Positions 6,365 to 14,995 of a DNA stretch of 42,986 bases are shown here, one piece after another. How positions within the stretch are numbered: the first letter of the stretch is position 1; every line of letters starts with the position of its first letter. A program made the position numbers and the translations under genes. Location of the stretch: NCBI GenBank assembly GCA_018819105.1, contig JAHJQV010000056.1, positions 1 to 42,986 on the forward strand, written 5' to 3'. This DNA is from Gammaproteobacteria bacterium. GTDB lineage: Bacteria > Pseudomonadota > Gammaproteobacteria > Xanthomonadales > Wenzhouxiangellaceae. Below the pieces are notes generated by a model. It saw only the letters and a program-made list of their open reading frames with translations. It searched no databases and was not told where the DNA came from.

Positions 6365-8558
6365 GTGCTTCTCCTCTTTGTGGCCGGCGTCGAGGGCGAA
6401 GCCAGCGATTGAACAAGGCCGCCCGATCGCGGTCCTGGATGGTGAACAGCAGGGCCGCAACAAGGCGGTCAGGGTCATGCGTGGCGAAACTCGCGTCGAA
6501 CGTCGCAAGCCGCGCACCGGCCATCGCGTAGCGACTGCGTGCGAGCCGTAGCGCGGCGTCAAGGTTTCCCGCGCGGATCAATGCAACGAGCGAGCGCGCC
6601 GACTTCGTCGTTCGAGCGCCCGTCTCATCCGACAGCAGGTCGTCTGGCGAATGGTCTCGAATGACCAATGAGCGCTGGTCGATGAGTGGTTGGAGCAGCC
6701 CGAGCAACGCCTGCTCGCCATCGGCTCGGGGCACACCGTCCTCCCTGTTGGCGAGCGCACGCACCACTTGCGGAACTCTTCTCCAGTCGAAGAGGGCGAG
6801 TCTCGAGAGCCATGCCGAGAACAGTGACTCGTCGAGATCCCCATCGAGCCAATGCCGAATGTGCGAGACCGTTGCAGGTATTGGCGCACGGCCCCTGGGG
6901 CGTTTGCTCTGGCTCGAGTCCAGTCTTGCCTCCTCGAGGATTTGACGCGAGAGAACCGCGCCGAGAACACGCGCAAGTCTTCCCGGCCCCCATACCCAAC
7001 GCGCTGGGGCTACCTTAACGTGTTCGAACCGTCTCGGTTGGGTCTTCCAATCATATTCGTACTTGCCGTTCTGCGCGCGGGCCCACTCCACGCCGAAGCG
7101 AAAGGCCGCAAACGGCAGCGACTCGGGAAAGGCTGACACGAGCGACAAGGCAAGCCGTGCCTCCACGCCAGGCTGTTCATCAGCGAACAACGAAGGTAGC
7201 CACTCAATCGGCAGCGGCTCCCAACGGCTCTTGCCCGCTCGGAAACTCCGGTTGCGATCGATGCGATCCAGCGCAGTAACGATCGCGTCTAGCAGCGCGA
7301 TGCCCGCTTCGGAGCGATTCGGCTCCGCTGCGACGTCGAGGAGCGCTGATTCGATCGGACCGCGGAGTCCGACGAAGCGCTTGCCGTCCTGCGGGAAGCC
7401 GCGCTGCTCAATCAGGGCGGTGACGCGCTCAAGCGTCGATGAGGTTGCCCTGCTCGCCAACTCAGGATCGATGTCGAGAGAGAAGCGAGCCTCCAATCGG
7501 GGCTCGAATGTGTTGGCGCTTGTCGTTCTGCCTAGCGAAAAGCGACGAAACTCGCGGACGCCGGCGTCCACTCCTCGCTGTCGAATAGCCGTCGCGAATG
7601 CAGAGGGCGTCACAGCGCCGCGCCCGTGCATCTCCGCTCGTCCACGCGAGAACAGAGTTGTCGCCTCAGCAAGGGTCATTGGGCGAACCCAGAGGGGCGT
7701 CCAGATCTCGCCCAGTATGCGACCGGCCTCGCCAGCAGCCACGGGAGCAACCGGCTGGGTGACGAAGGGGAACGCGCCGATGGCACGCGCACGAACGCCG
7801 AGGCGCCGAGAAACACTACCAGCGAGAATCGACAGCCCTTCGCACGCCAGCACCATGGCCCAAGGCGAGAGATACCCCTCGCGTGCAGGGGCTTGGCCGC
7901 TGTTGTACAGTTTTGTGGCTTCGCTAAACCAGGAGCCTGCTGCAAGCTTGTCAAGCAGCCAAGTGAGCGGCTGCCCGAGGAGGAAGGCGTTTAGTTCGGT
8001 TCGCCGGATATCAGGAGCGGCGACCGCGTTGCCGTCTCGGGCCAGCTTTTTCTTTCCCCGGCCCTTAGCTACCTTGGGTGCAGCTGTCAGTGCATCGACG
8101 GCTTGCTTCCAGCCAGCCGAAAAGTCACGACGCCCCGCGTTCCCTCCGCTGCCAAGGAGCGGGTTGAAACTCACTCGCGCGTGAGGGACCGCATGTGCAG
8201 CGAAGAATTGAATCTGGCTCTCCGGAGCCTCAGCTTGCCACAGCGCTAGCGGAGTCCCCGACTTGGCCTTCGTGCCTTTCTTTTGCGCGTCAGACCACGC
8301 CTTGTCATACTGGGTCCACTCGCGCTTGCTGAAGTCCGAGTCGACCTGTGTATTCGCGATCCGCACCAACTCGTCGAGCAGTTCATCGAGCGTCTGCGGT
8401 CCGCCGACCACCTGCAACACCTCGTCTCGCCACGCGATTCGCGTGCTCGGCCATCTTCGAGACAGCACCCGCAAGAGACCGAGCGACGCGAGGTAGTTGC
8501 CGAGGCTGTCGGGAGTCAGACCGGGCAGGGCGAGGGCAGAGAGCCGAACTTCAATCAT
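6357..8558 (-). CDS. csx17: Type I-G Cas8-like subunit Csx17
   Basis: A 733-residue protein with the Csx17 signature start LALPGLTPDSLGNYLASLGLLRVLSRRWP. It is followed by a long arginine-rich body with LLGQPLTWLLDKLAAGSWF (about 220-238) and an FAAFRFGVEWARAQNGKYEYDW segment in the C-terminal half. Csx17 acts as the large (Cas8) subunit of type I-G Cascade, so PAM recognition and Cas3 recruitment are the expected roles. It begins in a 4-bp overlap with the KilA-N gene and ends 8 bp inside csb1. Length agrees with the family. Confidence 0.85.
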   Translation of the reverse strand: MIEVRLSALALPGLTPDSLGNYLASLGLLRVLSRRWPSTRIAWRDEVLQVVGGPQTLDELLDELVRIANTQVDSDFSKREWTQYDKAWSDAQKKGTKAKSGTPLALWQAEAPESQIQFFAAHAVPHARVSFNPLLGSGGNAGRRDFSAGWKQAVDALTAAPKVAKGRGKKKLARDGNAVAAPDIRRTELNAFLLGQPLTWLLDKLAAGSWFSEATKLYNSGQAPAREGYLSPWAMVLACEGLSILAGSVSRRLGVRARAIGAFPFVTQPVAPVAAGEAGRILGEIWTPLWVRPMTLAEATTLFSRGRAEMHGRGAVTPSAFATAIRQRGVDAGVREFRRFSLGRTTSANTFEPRLEARFSLDIDPELASRATSSTLERVTALIEQRGFPQDGKRFVGLRGPIESALLDVAAEPNRSEAGIALLDAIVTALDRIDRNRSFRAGKSRWEPLPIEWLPSLFADEQPGVEARLALSLVSAFPESLPFAAFRFGVEWARAQNGKYEYDWKTQPRRFEHVKVAPARWVWGPGRLARVLGAVLSRQILEEARLDSSQSKRPRGRAPIPATVSHIRHWLDGDLDESLFSAWLSRLALFDWRRVPQVVRALANREDGVPRADGEQALLGLLQPLIDQRSLVIRDHSPDDLLSDETGARTTKSARSLVALIRAGNLDAALRLARSRYAMAGARLATFDASFATHDPDRLVAALLFTIQDRDRAALFNRWLRPRRRPQRGEAHV

Positions 8559-9442
8559 TTTCGCTTCCCCTTCTTGGTCGTCGCATGCCCCGGGCGGGGG
8601 CTGCTTGAACCTTGCTGCCCGGCGTCCAGGCGTTGCACCGTCATCGATGAAAGCAGCGAGCGCATCTGCACGATGGCAATGGCGTTGAGCTGTTCGAGTC
8701 GCTCAGCTGCCGGCAGCCGCTGTTGGATCAGCACGGAGTTGAGGCTTTCGAGGTTCGAAAGCACAACGAGCTGCTCCAGCGTGGCGTGGTCTCGCATGTT
8801 GCCCGACAGCTTCGAGTTCTCCTTACGCCACTCGGCTGCGGTCTTGCCGAACAGTGCGACGTTCAACAGATCCGCTTCAGAGGCGTAAACGAAAGATGTC
8901 TGGGCTTTGGTGAGCGTGGGCGGGATGAGGTGCTCTTGAATCGCATCCGTGTGGATGCGGTAGTTTATCTTCGCCAGCGTGCGCTGAAAGCTCCACTCGC
9001 GGGAGCTGCGCGCTGCCTCGTCGTCCTTGAGGCGCTGGAATTCTTTGATGAGATAAAGCTTGAACTCGGGGCTGAGCCACGATCCGAACTCGAAGGCGAT
9101 GTCCCGATGAGCATACGTACCGCCATAACGCCCTGCTGCGGCATAAATCCCGATCGCGCTTGTTTTCGTGGCCCATTTCTTCACTGACAAGAAGAAGCTG
9201 TTACGGCCGGCCTCGTTTCTAATTCCCTCGAATTCGAGGGAATTAAACCTTGGGTTGTTGAGCTGCTCCCACACCCCAAGAAAGATCACAGTATCCTTAT
9301 TCTTCAGCCACTGCTCGATGAGCGCGCCTTGACCATCAAAGTTGCGAACCATATCCGAGAGCGAAATGTAGTCATGCTCGTTGCGTGTTGCGATGCTGAC
9401 GGTCGTTCCCTGCACGACGATACTGCGGCTTTTGGTAGTCAT
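8555..9442 (-). CDS. KilA-N domain protein embedded in the cas operon
   Basis: A 295-residue protein. The N-terminal ~110 residues form a KilA-N domain: IVVQGTTVSIATRNEHDYISLSDMVRNFD, then WLKNKDTVIFLGVWEQLNNPRFN and AGRYGGTYAHRDIAFEFGSWLSPEFKLYLIKEFQRL. KilA-N is a DNA-binding domain known from phage antirepressors and large DNA viruses. The C-terminal part is helical and ends in a lysine-rich tail. It sits between cas3 and csx17 with 4-bp ATGA overlaps on both sides, so it is co-translated with the effector. I do not know KilA-N as a standard type I-G component. A 26-bp perfect palindrome lies inside the gene at 9220-9245. Roles as regulator, accessory nucleic-acid binder or passenger are all open. 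Confidence 0.85.
   Translation of the reverse strand: MTTKSRSIVVQGTTVSIATRNEHDYISLSDMVRNFDGQGALIEQWLKNKDTVIFLGVWEQLNNPRFNSLEFEGIRNEAGRNSFFLSVKKWATKTSAIGIYAAAGRYGGTYAHRDIAFEFGSWLSPEFKLYLIKEFQRLKDDEAARSSREWSFQRTLAKINYRIHTDAIQEHLIPPTLTKAQTSFVYASEADLLNVALFGKTAAEWRKENSKLSGNMRDHATLEQLVVLSNLESLNSVLIQQRLPAAERLEQLNAIAIVQMRSLLSSMTVQRLDAGQQGSSSPRPGHATTKKGKRK
9220..9245. repeat. 26-bp perfect palindrome within KilA-N gene
   Basis: The half-site TAATTCCCTCGAA is followed by its exact reverse complement, centred on GAATTC. In the coding strand it specifies FNSLEFEGIR, in a region where KilA-N proteins have a conserved N.eF segment, so protein constraint may explain part of it. A perfect 13-bp dyad in coding DNA is nevertheless unusual. 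Confidence 0.75.
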
Positions 9443-12243
9443 GGTCGTGTTCCCAAGTCGGCAGGAGTGACACGCCTGCTCGGTCGTTCACTCGCTCGCC
9501 AGTCGGCGATGCGGACGAGCGCCTCCAGGTACGCCAACTCGAACGGCCCAAGCTGACGCGGCTCCGTTTCCGGCACAACGCCGGCGTCGCTTGTCTCTTT
9601 GGGGCGCCACGGGCCGAGCAAGTCGGAGACCAGGCCTGTCCAGCCGTGACCGGTCAAGACGAACGAGTCACCTTCCCAGCGACCGTCGGCACCGTCCTTT
9701 GCGATGGAGAATTCCAGTGGCCACTGGTCGGCACCGATCACGAGCTTGTCCTGATCGCGTTGCACGCCGAACACGTCGTTTCCCTCGTCAGTCGTCGAGC
9801 GCAGGACGGTGCGCGCCTTCCCATGGTGCGCGGCGGCCAGGTAGACCGCGAGCGCCGGGTACGGCTTGGTCTCGCTGGCGCGGTAGTTCCTCCACATCGC
9901 CAGAGCGGAGGCGACCTCGTGGCGCAGACCGGGGCGAAACTGGAGGTGTCCTGCCCAGCGCACGCCTGCGACACTGCGCAGCGTCTTCAACTCGCCGTCG
10001 CTGAGTTTTTCGTCGATGGCCCACCGAAGACGAACGACGTCTTCGCGACCCCTTCGGCGAGATTCATCCGGCAGCGCGTGCGCCTGCGAGCGAAGGTTCG
10101 TGAACGCCGTCCGGACAGCGGAGTCGTCGCCGACCACGTCCGCGGCGAAGACGCGCGGGCTCTTGGCGAGCAGCGCGTCGGGGATGCCAGAGCGATCGGG
10201 CAATGCGGCCTGCCACTGGGGGTGCGCCTTGCCGAGATCGTGATGCCCTGAAGCCTCGACGACCGCTTGTCGCGCGTCGCCAGTCACAGAAAGCGCCCCG
10301 CAGAGCGTCTCGGCCTCGGCTCGCGCGTCCTGGAGGTGGTCTTCGAGTCTTGACCAGTAGCCGATCTCGGTCCAGGCATCGTCTCGCAAGGCGGCACCGC
10401 GTCCGGCGCGAGGCGCTTCGGTGAGTGCGTTCGCCTTGTCACCCGTCCAGCCTTCGGTGCCGTCGTAGCCGCCGACGTCGCGCTTCAGCATCAAGAGCAT
10501 ACCGGGACGGATATCCCAGTGGTTCACTCGCGCCCAGCGGTCAGCCTCGTCGTCCCACAGCCATGCCTTGCCTTTGTTGGACTCAAGCATCTTCTGAACC
10601 CGAACGAAGGAGACGGGGCAGCCCTCCTTCGCGGGCTCCAGCAGGGGCCCGTCGAGTTCTTCACCGCGCGGCGGAGAGTCGCCCGACCACTCGCGCCAGA
10701 AGACCGTCGCGTCGAGGTCGGGGTCGGTGCCGCGCACGAAGGCGCTGACGTCGGTGAAGCCGCCGTGCACGTCACGCTCCGTGGAAAAGAGCCCGTGGAC
10801 GTCGAGTGCACGCGGAAGAGCGCTTGGCTTGGGCTGAAGCGCTTCCTTGAGTTCCTTTGCGCAGGTCTTCGTCAGCTCGGCGATGGCCTCCGCGAAGGGG
10901 CTCTCCTGCGAAAAAGAAGCAAACGCCGCCACGAGCTTCTTCGCGCGCGCAATGTCTACCATCTCGTAAGGCCCGATTCGTTCGAGCTTCTTGTTGCCGG
11001 CCTGCTTGGGCCTCTCCCAGACCCACGCACTTGCGTCCTGGTCGTCTCCCTTTCGGTTGAGACGACCGAGACGCTGCAGCATCGACGGCCACGGCGCGAG
11101 CTCGGTCCAGAGGTGATGCGCCGAGATGTTCACGCCGGCTTCGATAACCTGGGTGCTCACGCAAATGAGGCCAGGGTCGCCATTGGGCAGGTTGCCCGCC
11201 TTGCGGTTGACGTCAAACTCGAGCAGACGTTGCTCGTGACGCATGCGATCCTCACGACGGAACCGCGAAGTCAACAGAACCTTGTACGACGGCGCTAACG
11301 CGCGGTACACCTCGCGCGCCATGTCAACGGTGTTGCAGATGACAAGCGAGAGCGTGCCGCTTACATGCTTTTCCTCAACGTCGTTGGCGATGGCATCCGG
11401 CGTGACCGTCGCATTCGACGATTTCGCGGAGCCTCGCTTCTTCGAGCCTGTCGTGCTGCCCGATACGGCCGGCTGCCACCACGCCACCGGTCTTTTCGCA
11501 TCTCGCCACCATGCGAGCCCGGTGTCGGCCTCAAAGGTGGTTTTCAGTTCCACTTCGAATTCAATCTGCTCAGATGACGGCTCGCCGAGTCCATCCCGTG
11601 TTCGATCGGTGGTACTGAGGAACGAGGTGCCGACGGTTGCGCTCATCCATGTCGTCAGGCAAGGCTTCAGCGGCGGGAACCGTCTTCTGCGCATCCAGTC
11701 GAGCTGTGACGTCGTCCAGAGTCCCGGCCCCATGAGCTGAACCTCATCGATGAGCCACCGGCAGTCGTTGTTGAGAAAACCGAAGTGGACCGGCCACTCA
11801 AATCGGCTCATGGCGTAGCCACGATTGAGTGCGCGCGAGAGAAGCTGATCCTGCGTGCCCACGAGAACCCAGGGCTTGTCAGGCTGGCCAACCCATTCGT
11901 CCTCGATTGCACCGCCCATGAGTTGATGAACGCCAACCTCAAGCTCCGGATTGCTTGTCTTTAGCGCATCGAAGTAACTTGCCAGCCGTTGCGCAGTCTG
12001 GGTCACGAGACTACGCATCGGCAGACAGACCACGAGGTGACGGGGTTCGGGCTGTTCGTCTACCAACAACCGCCAAGCCCAAGCCAACGCAACCTCCGTC
12101 TTGCCGAGGCCCGTTGGAACAGGGAGCACGTCGGGCAAGCCATTCATTGCTACCAGCAGTTGCCAACTGTAGGGGGTGAACCCGTCGGTTGCGGTCTCAA
12201 AGAAGTCTTCGAAGGATGCCTCTCTAGGACATTTCGTAGTCAT
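9439..12243 (-). CDS. cas3: Type I-G Cas3 helicase-nuclease (helicase-HD order)
   Basis: A 934-residue protein with an N-terminal superfamily 2 helicase and a C-terminal HD nuclease, the reversed order that marks type I-G Cas3. Helicase motif I is PVPTGLGKTE (41-50), motif II is WLIDEVQLMG (about 165), and motif VI is in the LQRLGRLNRKG stretch. HD nuclease residues are EASGHHDLGKAHPQWQ (about 660-675), LAAAHHGKAR and LVRIADWRASE near the end. It degrades target DNA after recruitment by Cascade. Its ATG overlaps the stop of the upstream nucleotidyltransferase by 4 bp, and its stop overlaps the KilA-N start by 4 bp. Confidence 0.92.
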   Translation of the reverse strand: MTTKCPREASFEDFFETATDGFTPYSWQLLVAMNGLPDVLPVPTGLGKTEVALAWAWRLLVDEQPEPRHLVVCLPMRSLVTQTAQRLASYFDALKTSNPELEVGVHQLMGGAIEDEWVGQPDKPWVLVGTQDQLLSRALNRGYAMSRFEWPVHFGFLNNDCRWLIDEVQLMGPGLWTTSQLDWMRRRRFPPLKPCLTTWMSATVGTSFLSTTDRTRDGLGEPSSEQIEFEVELKTTFEADTGLAWWRDAKRPVAWWQPAVSGSTTGSKKRGSAKSSNATVTPDAIANDVEEKHVSGTLSLVICNTVDMAREVYRALAPSYKVLLTSRFRREDRMRHEQRLLEFDVNRKAGNLPNGDPGLICVSTQVIEAGVNISAHHLWTELAPWPSMLQRLGRLNRKGDDQDASAWVWERPKQAGNKKLERIGPYEMVDIARAKKLVAAFASFSQESPFAEAIAELTKTCAKELKEALQPKPSALPRALDVHGLFSTERDVHGGFTDVSAFVRGTDPDLDATVFWREWSGDSPPRGEELDGPLLEPAKEGCPVSFVRVQKMLESNKGKAWLWDDEADRWARVNHWDIRPGMLLMLKRDVGGYDGTEGWTGDKANALTEAPRAGRGAALRDDAWTEIGYWSRLEDHLQDARAEAETLCGALSVTGDARQAVVEASGHHDLGKAHPQWQAALPDRSGIPDALLAKSPRVFAADVVGDDSAVRTAFTNLRSQAHALPDESRRRGREDVVRLRWAIDEKLSDGELKTLRSVAGVRWAGHLQFRPGLRHEVASALAMWRNYRASETKPYPALAVYLAAAHHGKARTVLRSTTDEGNDVFGVQRDQDKLVIGADQWPLEFSIAKDGADGRWEGDSFVLTGHGWTGLVSDLLGPWRPKETSDAGVVPETEPRQLGPFELAYLEALVRIADWRASERPSRRVTPADLGTRP

Positions 12244-12935
12244 TGATCACCACCAACACGGTACTTGTTGGATGTACATCGCATTTTCCTAAGTCGCTTG
12301 CATACTTCCCTGAGATCATCAAGACATTCAAGCCGCTGGCGCACGGAAAGCTTCTTGGCCTGTATGAGCTGCATTTTTCGGGCACCTTCAAAGCTCGTCA
12401 TGCTCCAGAGGAAGTCTTCGTCATTTTCATCGATGTGACTGTAATCCTCTTGCAGCCACTGGAGGTGCTGAATAGCGTCCAGGTCCCGGAGCCGATTGGT
12501 GATTTGCTTCTGCCGGATTAACGTGGCGATGCAAATGAAGCAGACTTCCACATCTGGCAGAATTTCGCTACGCAAAGCCTGTGCATGTTCCTGGGCGAAA
12601 TCCATGTCGGAAGTCACAAACAGGTTTACGTGAGTCGACTCATCGTCAACGCATTGAAAACCGATCAAGTCCGCGACTGGCTGCTTCCCGCTCATGTGCA
12701 TTTTACTGGCGGCGAGCGCCTCGGCGTCAATCTGTGTAGCAGAGTGATAGCCAATCGTAGCAAGTGCCTGAATTGCGAAAAGTATGTTGTCAGCTTTTAC
12801 ATCGATCGCCAGATCAATGCCGGGCGTGTAGTGGATATAGCCATGCGCGTTGACAGCGACACCACCAGCAACCAGGTAGCTAACCTGTGCGCGGTGGAGC
12901 GCCTGGATGACGGTATCGAATGCAGACATCCTCAT
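12240..12935 (-). CDS. Nucleotidyltransferase-fold protein leading the cas operon
   Basis: About 231 residues with a minimal nucleotidyltransferase (Pol-beta) core: YLVAGGVAVNAHGY, then YTPGIDLAIDV, where the family normally has T-x-D-x-D. Here the first Asp of the pair is Gly, so only part of the metal site is retained and activity is uncertain. The C-terminal IRQKQITNRLRDLDAIQHL segment is typical of the AbiEii/MNT-like group. Candidate starts are ATGs at 12947, 12935 and 12929; 12935 has GAGG six bases upstream. Its stop overlaps the cas3 start (ATGA), making it the first gene of the operon. Base composition is visibly more AT-rich than in the cas genes. Confidence 0.7.
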   Translation of the reverse strand: MRMSAFDTVIQALHRAQVSYLVAGGVAVNAHGYIHYTPGIDLAIDVKADNILFAIQALATIGYHSATQIDAEALAASKMHMSGKQPVADLIGFQCVDDESTHVNLFVTSDMDFAQEHAQALRSEILPDVEVCFICIATLIRQKQITNRLRDLDAIQHLQWLQEDYSHIDENDEDFLWSMTSFEGARKMQLIQAKKLSVRQRLECLDDLREVCKRLRKMRCTSNKYRVGGDQ

Positions 12936-13246
12936 CTCAAACCTCATGCTGGTGCAAGCGATGTCCTGACGTTATCGGACTTGTTGCTGATTGCTGACTG
13001 ATCTTGCATGACTCCCCTGGAAGTGCTGTCCCTGTCTGTGACGCCTGAGCGGGTGAATCATCCCACCGGCAAGCGCCTTGTATGATTCTGCACTTAAATG
13101 CGCTTGTGTGCAACCGGCTTTCTCGGGTTGGCCGCAAAGGATTGCTGTGGTGGCTTCAGCTCGTGTCTATATTGCTGAAATCAACGCTGTGGAGCGCCAG
13201 CGTCACCGCTGGCATTTGTCCAATAATCTCTGCATACAGAAGGTTT

Positions 13247-13275
13247 CCGGATGCGCTGCGCTTATCCGACCTACA
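13247..13275. repeat. REP-like sequence
   Basis: The sequence CCGGATGCGCTGCGCTTATCCGACCTACA is a well-known style of repetitive extragenic palindrome in Gammaproteobacteria (CCGGAT pairing with ATCCG around a short loop). It lies between the cas operon promoter region and the SEC-C gene. The rest of 12948-13318 shows no gene I can support. Confidence 0.5.
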
Positions 13276-13318
13276 TGCCGGATTGTCGTACTGGCCCGAT
13301 CAGTGATGTGACGGTACG

Positions 13319-13439
13319 GTTCGTGTGCGAGCACGCTCCTACGATCAGCGTTGTTTTGGTAGCGAGATCAACCGATCTGTTCGCGTGCTGGCATGCGCCT
13401 GCAGGCAGCGTTGTTTTGGCTGTGTGATCAGAAAGCAGT
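13319..13439. repeat. Two copies of a ~60-bp repeat
   Basis: Two adjacent units begin GGTTCGTGTGCGAGCACGCTC at 13319 and GTTCGCGTGCTGGCATGCGCC at 13379. Each has a GCGTGC..GCACGC-type dyad, then TTGTTTTGG and GTGATCA/GAGATCA. They are the same family as the array at 14996-15277, on the other side of the SEC-C gene. Confidence 0.7.
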
Positions 13440-13468
13440 TGTCGTCCCCGGTGTGCAGCTGATCGTGT

Positions 13469-14863
13469 TCAATCCGGCGGCAGGCCAAGCTGGTCCCATA
13501 AAAACCGGTAGGAAACCGGTTCACGCCCCTGTTCTCTGGCCGCTTCATTTTCTCCGCTCTGGTAGCTGCGCAGCAGGCCTTTGACGCGTTCCATGCCACT
13601 GGCGGTGCTAATGGCTTCACGCGGGGTCTTGTTTTGCAGCACCGGAATGGGTTCGTCAGCCCAGTTGGCGTATTGCTTGTGGATAAACTCGGTGATGATT
13701 GATGACATGTCATCCGCATCAATGTCCGGGCTTATGGCTTGCTGCCGTGGGCTGCTGTCTGGACCACCGATGCTGCCGATGGGATCAGACAGTTCCCTGG
13801 TCAGATGGCGCACGCTGTCGCCAGCCAGTTGTTCAAACCAGGGGCGGCCTTCATCGGCCAGTTTGAGTGTGCGGCAGAACATGCTTAGACGATCAGGATG
13901 ACGATCTTTGGGTTTGGCGAAGTTAAGCGTCAGGCGCGAGCGCGTCATGCCATCGTCATGTTCTTCCAGATAATCCCAGCTGTACTCACCGGTCTCCTCC
14001 ATCTCATCACTGGCGTCCAATGCTGCCATCAGTGCATCGCGATCGGTGATCTGGTAGTGATCGGTCACCAGCAGCACAGGTTCGCCGCTGGAGACGTCCA
14101 TGATCGGCGGCATTAACGGTGCAGCCACCAGTTGCTCGAACCAGCGCTCAACCAGCCACTGTTCAAAAATCAGTTCAGGGTCGTGTTGTGGAAATTTTTT
14201 GCGCGCTGCCTGCAGCATTTCGGGAGCCAGCCCGAGTAAAGCGCCAATGAACATATTGCCGATCGGATAGATGGCACCGGTCAGCTCCAGATGATCATCG
14301 ACCCGCACAATGCGGCAGGCCAGGTAATCGCCAGCGGCCAACGTCTGGCTGCCAGTTTTTTCCTGCACCGTCAGGGGTTCGGCGCCTTCTTTGATGGCAT
14401 CAATCAGGGTAAGTCCATCGCCCGGTCGTGATTCGGTGATGGCATACAAGCGCAAAGGATTACTTTCGAACTGGCGCAGATAGTCTTGCTGTGCCTCGCT
14501 CAGCCGTGGTCCGCCGGGGCCGAGCAGCAAATCCTGCACCACAACGTATTCATCGTTGATCAACAACTCGCCGCGTGCCAGCAGCCATTCGAGCATATTG
14601 ATCTCGATCATGCCCCAGAGTTCTTCAGAGATGTCTGACAGATCCTGATCCTTCTCAGGCCAGAATCTGCGCAATAAGAGGTCTTCGAATTCGCGCTGGA
14701 ACGGTTTGCGGTGCATTTTTTCCAGCCATTTCAACGAGCGCTTGACGGCTTGCTCTGTGTCACCGGCAATGGGGTGGACGGCTGCTGGTTTGCCATGACA
14801 TTGTTTGTACTTGCGCCCGCTGCCGCATGGGCAGGGTTCGTTGCGACCGATCTTGTTGCTCAT
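13469..14863 (-). CDS. SEC-C metal-binding domain protein
   Basis: A 464-residue protein beginning with a SEC-C zinc motif, [17 protein letters not shown] (about residues 8-24), the CxCx8CH metal site first known from the SecA C-terminus. The remainder is a large acidic and hydrophobic domain with no motif that I can name; it ends [12 protein letters not shown] start it at the ATG at 14863 because the SEC-C motif follows at once; the frame stays open to 14977 but that part covers low-information sequence. No export signal. Stand-alone SEC-C proteins of this size are common in Proteobacteria and mostly uncharacterised. Confidence 0.75.
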   Translation of the reverse strand: MSNKIGRNEPCPCGSGRKYKQCHGKPAAVHPIAGDTEQAVKRSLKWLEKMHRKPFQREFEDLLLRRFWPEKDQDLSDISEELWGMIEINMLEWLLARGELLINDEYVVVQDLLLGPGGPRLSEAQQDYLRQFESNPLRLYAITESRPGDGLTLIDAIKEGAEPLTVQEKTGSQTLAAGDYLACRIVRVDDHLELTGAIYPIGNMFIGALLGLAPEMLQAARKKFPQHDPELIFEQWLVERWFEQLVAAPLMPPIMDVSSGEPVLLVTDHYQITDRDALMAALDASDEMEETGEYSWDYLEEHDDGMTRSRLTLNFAKPKDRHPDRLSMFCRTLKLADEGRPWFEQLAGDSVRHLTRELSDPIGSIGGPDSSPRQQAISPDIDADDMSSIITEFIHKQYANWADEPIPVLQNKTPREAISTASGMERVKGLLRSYQSGENEAAREQGREPVSYRFLWDQLGLPPD

Positions 14864-14995
14864 GCGCTGCTTGCTGTTGGAATGCGTGACCAGTGTACTG
14901 CCCGGATATGACCTGCGTCCATGGGTGGCCGGTTGCATTTCCACTCGGAGCTTCAGCGAGCCAATCATTGTCGCCATTTGCCACCCTGCTCATCT

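Noticed and set aside
13078-13311. 77-residue plus-strand ORF in the gap before SEC-C
   Set aside because: No recognisable domain, no ribosome-binding site, and it runs through a REP-like sequence.
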